Origin: Mesorhizobium sp. B2-3-4
GTDB taxonomy: Bacteria > Pseudomonadota > Alphaproteobacteria > Rhizobiales > Rhizobiaceae
Assembly (NCBI RefSeq): GCF_006442315.1
Contig: NZ_VFVY01000008.1
Span: 1 to 64,000 of the forward strand
Direction: 5' to 3'
Length of the DNA stretch: 64,000 bases
Position numbers and translations under genes: made by a program
Part shown: positions 40,151 through 49,061 of the stretch, one piece after another
Layout: each line of letters opens with the position of its first letter
How positions within the stretch are numbered: the stretch's first letter is position 1
The notes under the pieces: generated by a model
Told to the model about the DNA's origin: nothing
The model's database searches: none
The model's input: only the letters and a program-made list of their open reading frames with translations

Positions 40151-40315
40151 TCATGCCCGTTTGAACAGGCCTGCCAGAAGCGAAATGACCAGGAAGGCGA
40201 GGAAGATGAAGAACAAAATCTGCGCGATGCCGGCGGAGGTACCAGCTATGCCGCCGAAACCAAGCGCGCCGGCAATAATCGCCACGACGAGGAATACGAG
40301 CGCCCAGTAGAGCAT
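40151..40315 (-). CDS. DUF1328 small membrane protein, 54 aa
   Basis: A 54-aa two-helix membrane protein of the DUF1328/YtjA family: helix 1 [20 protein letters not shown], then a Gly-rich turn [11 protein letters not shown], then helix 2 [19 protein letters not shown]. Members are common in the stress regulons of rhizobia. An EcfG-type promoter lies 30 nt upstream (40345-40369). Function unknown. Confidence 0.9.
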   Translation of the reverse strand: MLYWALVFLVVAIIAGALGFGGIAGTSAGIAQILFFIFLAFLVISLLAGLFKRA

Positions 40316-40344
40316 TGTCCATCTCCTTCGAATGATACGATAAA

Positions 40345-40369
40345 AACGTGGGTGGGTGCGGTTTGTTCC
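40345..40369 (-). promoter_or_regulatory. EcfG-type promoter of the DUF1328 gene
   Basis: On the minus strand GGAAC, 16 nt, CGTT, with the CGTT end 30 nt from the start codon. Confidence 0.75.
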
Positions 40370-40455
40370 ACCATTCGCCGAAAAAGGCGATGCTTGCAAA
40401 TCGTTCCGGGCAGGCGAGCTGGAAATTCGCCGGCAGCCGATCCGACTTGTGAAAA

Positions 40456-40488
40456 AAGCCCGCCGGACGCGTCGCATCCGGCGGGCTT
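40456..40488 (-). terminator. Rho-independent terminator of phyR
   Basis: A 12-bp perfect stem AAGCCCGCCGGA/TCCGGCGGGCTT. On the minus strand it runs into TTTTTTC. It lies 32 nt past the phyR stop. Confidence 0.9.
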
Positions 40489-40519
40489 GATGTCTTTGCC
40501 TTGCCGTCGGGAGGCCGAT

Positions 40520-41314
40520 CTAGGCGGCGGCCTTCGCTTGCCGGTCGAAGAACAGCGCCTGGCTGATCAGTGCCTTGACCATGTCGGGATTGAACGGCTT
40601 GGTTACCAGGAAGGCAGGTTCCGGGCGCTCTCCGGTCAGCAGGCGCTCGGGGAAAGCGGTGATGAAGATTACCGGCACCGATGTCGAAGAGAGGATTTCG
40701 TTGACCGCCTCGATGCCTGAACTGCCGTCGGCGAGCTGGATGTCGGCCAGCACCATCTTGGGTCGGGTCTTGCCAAACATCGTCACCGCCTCGGCATGGG
40801 TGCGCGCCGTTCCCACGACCCGATGACCCAGGCTCTCGACCATTTCCTCTATGTCCATGGCAATCAGCGGTTCATCCTCGATGATGAGCACGTCGGTCGC
40901 CACCTGGCGGGAAATCTCGTTGCTTGCCTGGGCGAGCAATTCGGAGAACTGCTGGTCACCGACGTCGAGAATTTCGGCCGCCTCGTCCTCGCTGAAACCT
41001 TCGACGGCGACCAGCAGGAAGGCCTGACGGGGAAGCGGCGCGATCGCATTGAGATTGGCGGCCGCGCGCTGTTCCCAGGCAGATTGTGTCTGCTCCTGCG
41101 GAACGCGGATGGCCACCGATGTAAAGAGCTTGGCGAAAACCTTGTACAAGGCGATCCGGTCACTCGATGCCTCGGGGAAGATGTCGATGTCGGCGATGAT
41201 GGCTTCGAGCATCGCGGCGACCAGCGCGTCGCCGCTCTCTTGCGATCCCGAGACGGCACGCGAGAAGCGGCGCAGGAATGGCAGGTGCGGTGCGATGGTA
41301 GCGGATAAACTCAT
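40520..41314 (-). CDS. phyR: General stress response regulator PhyR
   Basis: A 264-aa anti-anti-sigma factor with the diagnostic PhyR order: an EcfG-like sigma mimic (about residues 1-130, with LPRQAFLLVAVEGFSEDEAA) fused to a receiver domain (about 140-255) with IIEDEPLIAMDIEEM, phospho-Asp191 in MVLADIQLADGSSG and switch Lys in FLVTKPFNP. When phosphorylated it binds NepR and frees EcfG. It is divergent from nepR-ecfG, has a GAGGGAGA ribosome site, and its upstream region carries an EcfG-type promoter, giving positive feedback. Confidence 0.97.
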   Translation of the reverse strand: MSLSATIAPHLPFLRRFSRAVSGSQESGDALVAAMLEAIIADIDIFPEASSDRIALYKVFAKLFTSVAIRVPQEQTQSAWEQRAAANLNAIAPLPRQAFLLVAVEGFSEDEAAEILDVGDQQFSELLAQASNEISRQVATDVLIIEDEPLIAMDIEEMVESLGHRVVGTARTHAEAVTMFGKTRPKMVLADIQLADGSSGIEAVNEILSSTSVPVIFITAFPERLLTGERPEPAFLVTKPFNPDMVKALISQALFFDRQAKAAA

Positions 41315-41388
41315 GGTAAGACGTCTCCCTCAGATGACGTGACATTGCACGGATTGCAGGTCAAGCTGATTGCAAGCCCCGCTAATAC

Positions 41389-41413
41389 AACGTGGGTTTT
41401 GCGAAAAAGTTCC
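41389..41413 (-). promoter_or_regulatory. EcfG-type promoter of phyR
   Basis: On the minus strand GGAAC (41413-41409), 16 nt, CGTT (41392-41389). It is back-to-back with the nepR promoter, 9 nt separating the two -35 elements. Confidence 0.85.
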
Positions 41414-41422
41414 GCCCAATAT

Positions 41423-41447
41423 GGAACGAATGGGCGGCGTCGGCGTT
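41423..41447 (+). promoter_or_regulatory. EcfG-type promoter of nepR-ecfG
   Basis: GGAAC (41423-41427), 16 nt, CGTT (41444-41447), reading toward nepR 93 nt downstream. It implies autoregulation of ecfG. Confidence 0.85.
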
Positions 41448-41539
41448 TTGTGTCGGGATGGGCAACCCAGACGAGGGTGCCGCTTGCCTTGTGTTGAGTT
41501 GGATATGAGCGGCTTGAGTGCTGGGACTATAAGGGCAAA

Positions 41540-41743
41540 ATGAAGGATATGACGAAAGATACTATGGCTGGCGCCGCGGGCAGGCGCCGGAACGGTGTCG
41601 GCGACCCGCTGGGGCCGAACTCCGAAATCGGACGCAAACTCAAACAATATTATGACGAGCTGGTCTCCGACAATGTGCCGGATCGCTTTGCCCAGTTGCT
41701 CAGCAAACTGGAACAGGCCGAACCCGCACAGAAGAAGGACTGA
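41540..41743 (+). CDS. nepR: Anti-sigma factor NepR
   Basis: A 67-aa NepR. The conserved core GPNSEIGRKLKQYYDELVSD followed by NVPDRFAQLLSKLEQAE forms the two helices that clamp EcfG. NepR holds EcfG inactive until phospho-PhyR displaces it. The N-terminus is basic and disordered. The ecfG start is 3 nt after its stop. Alternative starts at 41552 or 41567 would shorten only the disordered tail. Confidence 0.95.
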   Translation: MKDMTKDTMAGAAGRRRNGVGDPLGPNSEIGRKLKQYYDELVSDNVPDRFAQLLSKLEQAEPAQKKD

Positions 41744-41746
41744 GGC

Positions 41747-42298
41747 ATGGCTGCGGTCTCCCAAGGCTTCAAGACCGATCTGCTTGGGGCAATCCCGAGC
41801 TTGCGGGCCTTTGCCGTTTCGCTGACACAGAATGCCGACAAGGCCGACGACCTCGTGCAGGAAACGCTGGTCAAGGCCTGGGACAAGCATGAGAGCTTCC
41901 AGCCCGGCACCAACCTCAAGGCATGGCTTTTCACGATTCTGCGCAACGAATTCTATTCGCAGATGCGCAAGCGCGGCCGCGAGGTGCAGGACAGCGACGG
42001 CATCATGACGGCCCGGCTCGCGGTCCACCCGGCCCAGCACGGCCAGCTCGACCTCAAGGATTTCCGCGGCGCTCTCGAGCAATTGCCGGAGGACCAGCGC
42101 GAAGCCATCATTCTGATCGGCGCATCGGGCTTTTCTTACGAGGAAGCCGCCGAAATCTGCGGTTGCGCGGTCGGAACGATCAAGAGCCGCGTCAGCAGGG
42201 CCCGCACGCGGCTGCAGGAAATCTTGAAAATCTCCGGTGAGGACGAATATGGTCCCGACGCGATCTCGGCTCAGGTCACGGGGACGGCGGCGCGTTGA
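41747..42298 (+). CDS. ecfG: General stress response ECF sigma factor EcfG
   Basis: A 183-aa ECF sigma of the EcfG (RpoE2) group. Region 2 shows SLTQNADKADDLVQETLVKA and the -10 reader segment FQPGTNLKAWLFTILRNEFY. Region 4 shows LPEDQREAIILIGASGFSYE and the HTH EICGCAVGTIKSRVSRAR. With NepR and PhyR it forms the partner-switch controlling the alphaproteobacterial general stress response. It is co-transcribed with nepR from a self-type promoter. Confidence 0.96.
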   Translation: MAAVSQGFKTDLLGAIPSLRAFAVSLTQNADKADDLVQETLVKAWDKHESFQPGTNLKAWLFTILRNEFYSQMRKRGREVQDSDGIMTARLAVHPAQHGQLDLKDFRGALEQLPEDQREAIILIGASGFSYEEAAEICGCAVGTIKSRVSRARTRLQEILKISGEDEYGPDAISAQVTGTAAR

Positions 42299-42323
42299 AA
42301 CACGCGCAATAGCGGCGACCTCC

Positions 42324-42773
42324 TCAGCCAGGCGAACCGCGACCGTAGGCCAGCGCCACGGCTTCGACGAGGTCTTGGCCCGAATAGGGCTTGGTGACCA
42401 GCCTGATCCCGGGAAAGGACGCCTTGATTTCGTCCGCGTCGGAGTAGCCCGATGCAAAGACGAACGGGACGCCGGTCTCACGCAGGCCCGCGGCGAATTC
42501 GAGCGTCGAGGCGCCGCCCAGCATCAGATCGACGATGGCCGCGTCGAAATGCGTCGCGACCTTGTGGCCATCGATCTCTGTCAGGTCCCGGGCAATAACC
42601 ACCTCTCCGGCCCCATGATCGCGGCAGAGCTGCTCGACATCCATGGCTATGAGGAATTCATCCTCCAAGACAAGAATGCGCAATCCGTCAAGTAATTGGG
42701 GCACAGGCAATTGCTCCTTGAAACGGCGGGAGTCATGATCGCAATTTGGTTTGTTGTCATTTAAAAAAGACAT
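42324..42773 (-). CDS. Single-domain response regulator
   Basis: A 149-aa receiver with an N-terminal extension of about 30 residues. The acidic pocket is ILVLEDEFLIAMDVEQL, the phospho-Asp is in AAIVDLMLGGASTLE, and the switch Lys is in RLVTKPYSG. It has no output domain, so it may act as a phosphate sink or in the HWE-kinase/PhyR network, as some rhizobial single-domain regulators do. The start at 42773 (MSFLNDNKP) is chosen because longer frames overlap the divergent Crp gene. It is convergent with ecfG. Confidence 0.87.
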   Translation of the reverse strand: MSFLNDNKPNCDHDSRRFKEQLPVPQLLDGLRILVLEDEFLIAMDVEQLCRDHGAGEVVIARDLTEIDGHKVATHFDAAIVDLMLGGASTLEFAAGLRETGVPFVFASGYSDADEIKASFPGIRLVTKPYSGQDLVEAVALAYGRGSPG

Positions 42774-42852
42774 GCGCCGGCAATGAGGGCCGATCTCGGC
42801 AAGGCGCGTGAAACGGACCTGCCGACCGGCAGGCTTTCGCGAGGGAATCGAA

Positions 42853-43614
42853 ATGCCAAGCCAAGGCGGGCGCGCTTTTTCAACGCGGCAATACCCCTGC
42901 GAGCAATGCCCGCTGCGGCCCCTGCCGGTGTTCCGGGAGTTCGAGAAGCCGGAGCTGGCCTTCATCAGCAAGTTCAAGAAGGGGGAACTCGCGGTCGACA
43001 AGGGTGCCACGGTCCTGGTGGAAGGAAGCCACAGCGCCCATCTTTACACCGTCCTGTCAGGGTGGGCATTCCGCTACAAGCTGTTGCAGGACGGCCGCCG
43101 GCAGATCCTCAACTACCTCATGCCCGGCGACCTCATCGGCCTGCAAGGCAGCGTCATGGGAGAGATGCAGCATTCCGTGGAGGCCTTGTCGCCAATGCTG
43201 CTTTGCGTCTTCGAACGTGACAACCTGCATGAGCTCTATCGAAACCATCCCGGCCTTGCCTACGACATCACCTGGATCGCGTCGCGCGAAGAGCGGATGC
43301 TGGACGAGAACCTGCTCAGTCTCGGCCGCCGCAGCGCCATCGAGCGCGCCGCTTATCTCATCGCCTTCATCGCCAGCCGCGCCAGGATCGTCGGGCTGGA
43401 CGGCAAGCAGTCCATCCAGATTCCGATAACGCAGCAGCACATCGCCGATACGCTTGGCCTGTCGCTGGTTCACACCAACAAGACGATCCGCAAGCTGATG
43501 GACCGCCAGTTGATCGTCTGGCGCGACGGCGGTTGCGGGGTCATCGACAATGAAGGCTTGAAGCAGCTTGCCGGCTGGGAAGGGTTGGGCGAAGGCCGGC
43601 GGCCATTGATCTGA
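42853..43614 (+). CDS. Crp/Fnr family transcriptional regulator
   Basis: A 253-aa regulator. The N-terminus has a cysteine pair in YPCEQCPLRPLPVF, reminiscent of FNR/FixK-type sequences but without a full four-Cys cluster. The cNMP-binding-like beta-roll covers about residues 30-140 (LYTVLSGWAFRYKLLQDGRR, GDLIGLQGS). The HTH_Crp lies at about 175-235 (ITQQHIADTLGLSLVHTNKT). The start at 42853 follows GAGGGAATCG. It is divergent from the response regulator. Its ligand is unknown. Confidence 0.9.
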   Translation: MPSQGGRAFSTRQYPCEQCPLRPLPVFREFEKPELAFISKFKKGELAVDKGATVLVEGSHSAHLYTVLSGWAFRYKLLQDGRRQILNYLMPGDLIGLQGSVMGEMQHSVEALSPMLLCVFERDNLHELYRNHPGLAYDITWIASREERMLDENLLSLGRRSAIERAAYLIAFIASRARIVGLDGKQSIQIPITQQHIADTLGLSLVHTNKTIRKLMDRQLIVWRDGGCGVIDNEGLKQLAGWEGLGEGRRPLI

Positions 43615-43679
43615 CGCAGCACGCCTCGGCAGGAACCGGGAGCGGAGAGCGGGGTTTTCGGGTAGTTTGTCCCGCCATC

Positions 43680-43704
43680 GGAACCTTGGGGCGTACAGCG
43701 CGTT
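43680..43704 (+). promoter_or_regulatory. EcfG-type promoter of the DUF883 operon
   Basis: GGAAC, 16 nt, CGTT, 30 nt upstream of the 43735 start. A weaker variant (GGAAC, 16 nt, GGTT) starts at 43632. Confidence 0.8.
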
Positions 43705-43734
43705 TGAAACCGAACAATCACAAGGAGTTAAGCA

Positions 43735-44061
43735 ATGGCAGCGGCCACAGGGAAGATCGCCGACGAAGCGCGGGCAAATCAGGACCTCGAAGCCGATATC
43801 AGGCAGTTGAAGGCTGATATCGATAAGCTCACCAAACAGCTCGCCAAAACCGGCGAGCACGGCTACGGCACGGCGCGCCGCGCGGCGGCCGAAGGTGTTG
43901 AGCAGCTACGCGCCCAAGGGGAAGCGGCCTTCGACAGTCTGCGCGGCAATGCCAGGGATATCGAGGCGCAGATGGTGGCGAGCGTACGCGAAAAGCCGGT
44001 GACGTCGCTGGCAATCGCCGCAGGCGTCGGCTTCCTGTTCGCACTGCTTGCGCGTCGCTAG
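43735..44061 (+). CDS. DUF883 (YqjD/ElaB) family protein
   Basis: A 108-aa protein with a long amphipathic helical region (residues 10-85, for example ADIRQLKADIDKLTKQLAKT) and a C-terminal membrane anchor (about 88-107, PVTSLAIAAGVGFLFALLAR). E. coli YqjD and ElaB are stress-induced, inner-membrane, ribosome-associated proteins. The EcfG-type promoter upstream and the tightly following membrane gene parallel the E. coli yqjDE pair. Confidence 0.88.
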   Translation: MAAATGKIADEARANQDLEADIRQLKADIDKLTKQLAKTGEHGYGTARRAAAEGVEQLRAQGEAAFDSLRGNARDIEAQMVASVREKPVTSLAIAAGVGFLFALLARR

Positions 44062-44071
44062 TTCCACCCAG

Positions 44072-44533
44072 ATGGGATTGCTGGCTTCCCTGCTTTCGGG
44101 TTTCGCTTCGGGCGAAACGATGGCCGCCTTACGCCGTGCGCGTACGGCGGCTATTGTCTATGTGCTTGCCGCGCTGGCGGCATTGTGCGGCTTCGGCTTC
44201 CTGGTCGGGGCCGCCTATATCTGGACATCGGCGCGCTACGGATCGCAGGCTGCTTCCATTGGCTTTGGTGTCGGCTTTCTGGTGATCGCGGGCATCGTGC
44301 TTCTGGCCCACGCTTTGATGTCGGGCGCGCGGGTCCGCCGCGAGGCAAGGCGGCGCAAGGCCGACATGAAGGCGATCGGCATCACCGCCGCGCTTGCCGT
44401 GCTGCCGACATTGCTCAAGGGAAAAGGCGGGCTCGGGGTTATACTGGGTCCGGCAGTGGCGCTCGCGGCCTATGCCATCTACCGTGAGAACGTGAAGCCC
44501 GACACCGACCGTCCGGATATCGGGGAGGGGTAG
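44072..44533 (+). CDS. Membrane protein, YqjE/phage-holin-like
   Basis: A 153-aa protein with two central transmembrane helices (about residues 25-50, AAIVYVLAALAALCGFGFLV, and 62-85, IGFGVGFLVIAGIVLLAHAL), a basic cytoplasmic loop (RVRREARRRKADMKA) and a third hydrophobic segment near 125. It resembles the YqjE/holin-superfamily partner of DUF883 proteins. The ATG at 44072 is 10 nt past the DUF883 stop. Likely a stress-induced envelope protein. Confidence 0.78.
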   Translation: MGLLASLLSGFASGETMAALRRARTAAIVYVLAALAALCGFGFLVGAAYIWTSARYGSQAASIGFGVGFLVIAGIVLLAHALMSGARVRREARRRKADMKAIGITAALAVLPTLLKGKGGLGVILGPAVALAAYAIYRENVKPDTDRPDIGEG

Positions 44534-44553
44534 GGCAAGGCCCACCCCCTCTG

Positions 44554-46086
44554 TCACTTCGACAGATCTTCCAGCGGCATCGATATTTCGGCGAACACCC
44601 CGTCGCGGCGGAATTCATGGGTCACTTCGCTCGAAATGACCTTGGCCAGGCTGCGCCGGATGAGGATGGAGCCGAAGCCTTGCCGTTCGGGCGGGGCAAC
44701 TTCAGGGCCGCCGCTTTCGCGCCAGGTCAGCACGAGGCGCCGATCGCCCTTCCTGCCTTGCGCCTTCCAGCCGAGATCAACCTTGCCCGAGGCAACCGAC
44801 AGCGATCCATATTGCAACGCGTTGCTGGCCAGCTCATGCAGGATCAGTCCGAGGCCGACGGCCTGATCGGGCGAGAGCAGAAGGTCCGCACCGGAGATGG
44901 TCAGGCGCGGCTGTTCGGCGGTGTCGAACGGCCGGATCTCGATCTGGACGAGTTCGCGAATGCCGATGCCGCGCCACTCGCGATCGGACAGCAGACCATG
45001 GGCAATGCCCAGGGCCTGCAGCCGGGCGCTGAAGGCCTCGAGAAATTCACTCGGCTGGCGGGCATGGCGCACCGTCTGGGTGGCCAGCGCCTGGACCGTC
45101 GCCAGCGTGTTCTTGACGCGGTGGTTAAGCTCCCGGAGCAGGAGGCGTTGGCGTTCGTCGCCGAGCTTGCGTTCCGACATGTCATAGTTGACGCCGAAAA
45201 TCAGCGTCGGCTTGCCGTCGCCATCGCGCTCGATGACGCGGCCGCGCGTGGCTACCCAGCGTGGCGGATGAAAGCCTTTCACCCGGTATTCGCCAAAATA
45301 GTCGTCGCTGCCGGTCAAGGCGTCACGAAAGCGGGTTTCGGTCTGGTAGACGTCACGAGGATCGATCGCGGTCAGAATGTCGCGCGCCCGCAGCCTTGTC
45401 GAGCGCGGCAGGTTGAACAGCTCCGACAGCCGGACGTCGCATTCGATCATGTCGGTGCGGATGTCCCATGCCCAGCTGGCGAGCGAGGCCGCATCGAGCG
45501 CGATGGCGCGCCGCTTCTCCTCGCGCGCGAGCGCGGCCTCGGCGATCGCGCCGCTACGGGTTGCATCCTTCAAGGTGAACAGGCTGCCGGCGAGGCCGGC
45601 GAGCATTTTCAACTGATCCAGTCCGGCGCTAGACGGAAAGGGGTGAGGTTTGCGATCCAGCACGCACAGCGTGCCGATCCTGGCGCCGGCCACCAGCATC
45701 GGCGCGCCGGCGTAGAAACGGACATGGTGCTTGCCGGTGACCAACGGGTTGTTGCTGAAGCGGGGATCGGTCGTTGCGTCGGTTACCACCATGGGTTCGT
45801 CGCCGGCGGCGATGGCGTGGGCGCAGAAGGAGATACCGGTCGCCGTTCCCGTCTCATCCAGGCCAAGACAGGATTTGAACCATTGCCGCTCGAGATCGAC
45901 GAGCGTCACCAGCGCTATCGGCGCCTGCATTATGGCGGCTGCGAGAGTGCTGATGCGGTCGAAATCGACGTCGGCCGCCGAATCGATCACCTCCAGCCCG
46001 CGCAGCACGGCCAGCCGGCCTTCGTCCTTCACCGCGCGTGCGACCTTGGCCGGCAGACCCGGCACTGTTTGCGCCCTGCTATTCAC
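44554..46086 (-). CDS. GAF-PAS sensor histidine kinase, HWE type
   Basis: A 510-aa soluble kinase. A GAF domain covers about residues 35-165 (DLERQWFKSCLGLDETGTAT, then RFYAGAPMLVAGARIGTLCV), a PAS fold about 190-300 (SLASWAWDIRTDMIECDVRL), and the kinase core has phospho-His322 in LRELNHRVKNTLATVQALA with N-box LHELASNALQYG. This is the third HWE kinase around phyR. The start is GTG at 46086 (VNSRAQTVPGL), where clean coding pattern begins. A longer ATG at 46167 would overlap the divergent EcfG promoter. It is convergent with the YqjE-like gene. Confidence 0.9.
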   Translation of the reverse strand: MNSRAQTVPGLPAKVARAVKDEGRLAVLRGLEVIDSAADVDFDRISTLAAAIMQAPIALVTLVDLERQWFKSCLGLDETGTATGISFCAHAIAAGDEPMVVTDATTDPRFSNNPLVTGKHHVRFYAGAPMLVAGARIGTLCVLDRKPHPFPSSAGLDQLKMLAGLAGSLFTLKDATRSGAIAEAALAREEKRRAIALDAASLASWAWDIRTDMIECDVRLSELFNLPRSTRLRARDILTAIDPRDVYQTETRFRDALTGSDDYFGEYRVKGFHPPRWVATRGRVIERDGDGKPTLIFGVNYDMSERKLGDERQRLLLRELNHRVKNTLATVQALATQTVRHARQPSEFLEAFSARLQALGIAHGLLSDREWRGIGIRELVQIEIRPFDTAEQPRLTISGADLLLSPDQAVGLGLILHELASNALQYGSLSVASGKVDLGWKAQGRKGDRRLVLTWRESGGPEVAPPERQGFGSILIRRSLAKVISSEVTHEFRRDGVFAEISMPLEDLSK

Positions 46087-46159
46087 CCAAATCCCCAATG
46101 CCCTGTCCCGGCGCTCGCCGTCCTGTCGGTCTCTTGGCCGGCAACCGTTCGCCTTGCCT

Positions 46160-46184
46160 GGAACCATCCTAGCGAGGAACCGTT
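46160..46184 (+). promoter_or_regulatory. EcfG-type promoter of the 57-aa membrane protein gene
   Basis: GGAAC, 16 nt, CGTT, 57 nt upstream of the ATG at 46242. Confidence 0.7.
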
Positions 46185-46241
46185 ACCCGACCATGTTTTT
46201 CCGGATGCGCCAGCCAGCGCAAATCGAGACAAGGGCCGACC

Positions 46242-46415
46242 ATGACCAAGATCATTCCCGAGAACAAAGCGCGCCAGGGGCGATGGGGCTGGCATGGTTT
46301 GCGCATCCTGATCGCCGCGCTGCTGCTGGCTATTGCAGCCTGGGGCATCGCTGAAATCTACGGCGAGACGGCCAAGACGCCGGCGACGGAGCAAGGAAGC
46401 GCGCCGAAGGGTTAA
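46242..46415 (+). CDS. Small membrane protein, 57 aa
   Basis: A 57-aa protein: a basic N-terminus (MTKIIPENKARQGRWGWHG), one transmembrane helix (about residues 20-40, LRILIAALLLAIAAWGIAEI), and a short polar tail (YGETAKTPATEQGSAPKG). Coding support comes from the textbook single-pass pattern, the positive-inside N-terminus and the EcfG-type promoter upstream. The ribosome site (AAGGGCC) is modest. Function unknown. Confidence 0.65.
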   Translation: MTKIIPENKARQGRWGWHGLRILIAALLLAIAAWGIAEIYGETAKTPATEQGSAPKG

Positions 46416-46444
46416 GGCATCGGCTCTCGTCGGTGCGGATCGCA

Positions 46445-47365
46445 TCAGGCTGCCTTTGCCTCGGCGACGCTGGCCGGAACCAGGACATTCAGCGCACCAG
46501 GCCTGATTTCTATCGTCGTCTCGCGGTCGAGCCTGACCAGTTCGCCATCCATCACCGCGCGAAAACGCCTGCCGCCTGAATGGATTTTCAGCACCGTTCT
46601 GTCGGCCTGGTGGATTTCGACATGCTCATTATCGCGCCATTTGCCACGTGCCATGTTGAAGAAGAATTTGACCAGTTCGGCACGCTGTTGTGCCACCGTG
46701 ACGTAGATGCCGAGGACGCCTCCGGCGGGGTCGTCGGCATAGGGCAAATGGCCTTCGCCGAACAGATTGTTGGTGACGCCGATGCCTGAGATGCGCGCGG
46801 TCATCTCCGCTTCGCCGATGCCGAGCGTGACGTTCATCGCCGGCGGATTCTGGATCGTTGCCCACGCCGCCCTGGCCGATGCTCCGATCTTTCCCAGGCG
46901 CGAGCCGAATTCCATTCTTTGGCGCAGCTGCACCATCCTGGCATGCATGCCGATCGAGAATTGATGGACGAAGGGCTGGCCATTGGCGGTGGCCATGTCG
47001 ACGGCGATGATTTCGCCGTCGGCGAAGGATTTCAACGCGGCGTCGAGCGACTGGGGGATGCCGAGGCCGCGCGCGAACAGGTTCATCGTGCCGGCGGGCA
47101 ATATGGCGAGCGCCTTCTTCTTGTTCATCAGCCTGGCCGCCGCGGCCGAGATGGTGCCGTCGCCACCGCCGGCGAGCACCACGTCGACGGCACGGCGCGA
47201 CGCCGCGCTTTCGAGGGTCTCGACCACATCCTTGCCGGCGACGACGTCGATGCTGAGAGTATGGCCCGCCGCCTCCAGGGTCTGCCGCATCCGATCGGAA
47301 AATGCCGTTAGATCGGTGGTGCGCAAGGTGCCGCCGTCCCGGTTCAGCACCGCTGCAAATTTCAT
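46445..47365 (-). CDS. Diacylglycerol kinase family lipid kinase
   Basis: A 306-aa cytosolic kinase of the DAGK_cat/YegS group. The nucleotide loop is VVLAGGGDGTISAAAARLM, followed by ALAILPAGTMNLFARGLGI, both diagnostic of the family. The C-terminal beta-sandwich domain ends at about residue 300. The lipid substrate is not determined by sequence. The start at 47365 is preceded by GGAGCGG. An EcfG-type promoter lies 56 nt upstream, suggesting a role in membrane lipid adjustment under stress. Confidence 0.9.
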   Translation of the reverse strand: MKFAAVLNRDGGTLRTTDLTAFSDRMRQTLEAAGHTLSIDVVAGKDVVETLESAASRRAVDVVLAGGGDGTISAAAARLMNKKKALAILPAGTMNLFARGLGIPQSLDAALKSFADGEIIAVDMATANGQPFVHQFSIGMHARMVQLRQRMEFGSRLGKIGASARAAWATIQNPPAMNVTLGIGEAEMTARISGIGVTNNLFGEGHLPYADDPAGGVLGIYVTVAQQRAELVKFFFNMARGKWRDNEHVEIHQADRTVLKIHSGGRRFRAVMDGELVRLDRETTIEIRPGALNVLVPASVAEAKAA

Positions 47366-47420
47366 GCCCCGCTCCACTGCTCAACCAGAATATGGCCGGG
47401 CACGCCCAGCCGCAGGCTGA

Positions 47421-47445
47421 AACGCCGCAAAGCCGAAAAAGTTCC
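47421..47445 (-). promoter_or_regulatory. EcfG-type promoter of the lipid kinase gene
   Basis: On the minus strand GGAAC (47445-47441), 16 nt, CGTT (47424-47421). Confidence 0.75.
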
Positions 47446-47535
47446 GGCCGCGCCGGAAATTCAGGGTTGTACCGACCGGCGATTACGCCTTCGCGTATTG
47501 AGTTTTCACGCATCCCGGATGCCGCGGTTTTTGTC

Positions 47536-47560
47536 GGAACAACAGCATGGTCACGACGTT
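47536..47560 (+). promoter_or_regulatory. EcfG-type promoter of the PRC-barrel gene
   Basis: GGAAC, 16 nt, CGTT, 89 nt upstream of the 47650 start, in the divergent gap shared with the lipid kinase gene. Confidence 0.75.
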
Positions 47561-47649
47561 GTGAACTTGTAGAGATGCCCCGTCCAACCTTCCCGAACCG
47601 AAGGTCGAGTTGGCGCGGCATGCACGAAATCACATCAGGAGAGATGGTC

Positions 47650-49049
<1,400 letters not shown>

Positions 49050-49061
49050 TGACCCTATTCC

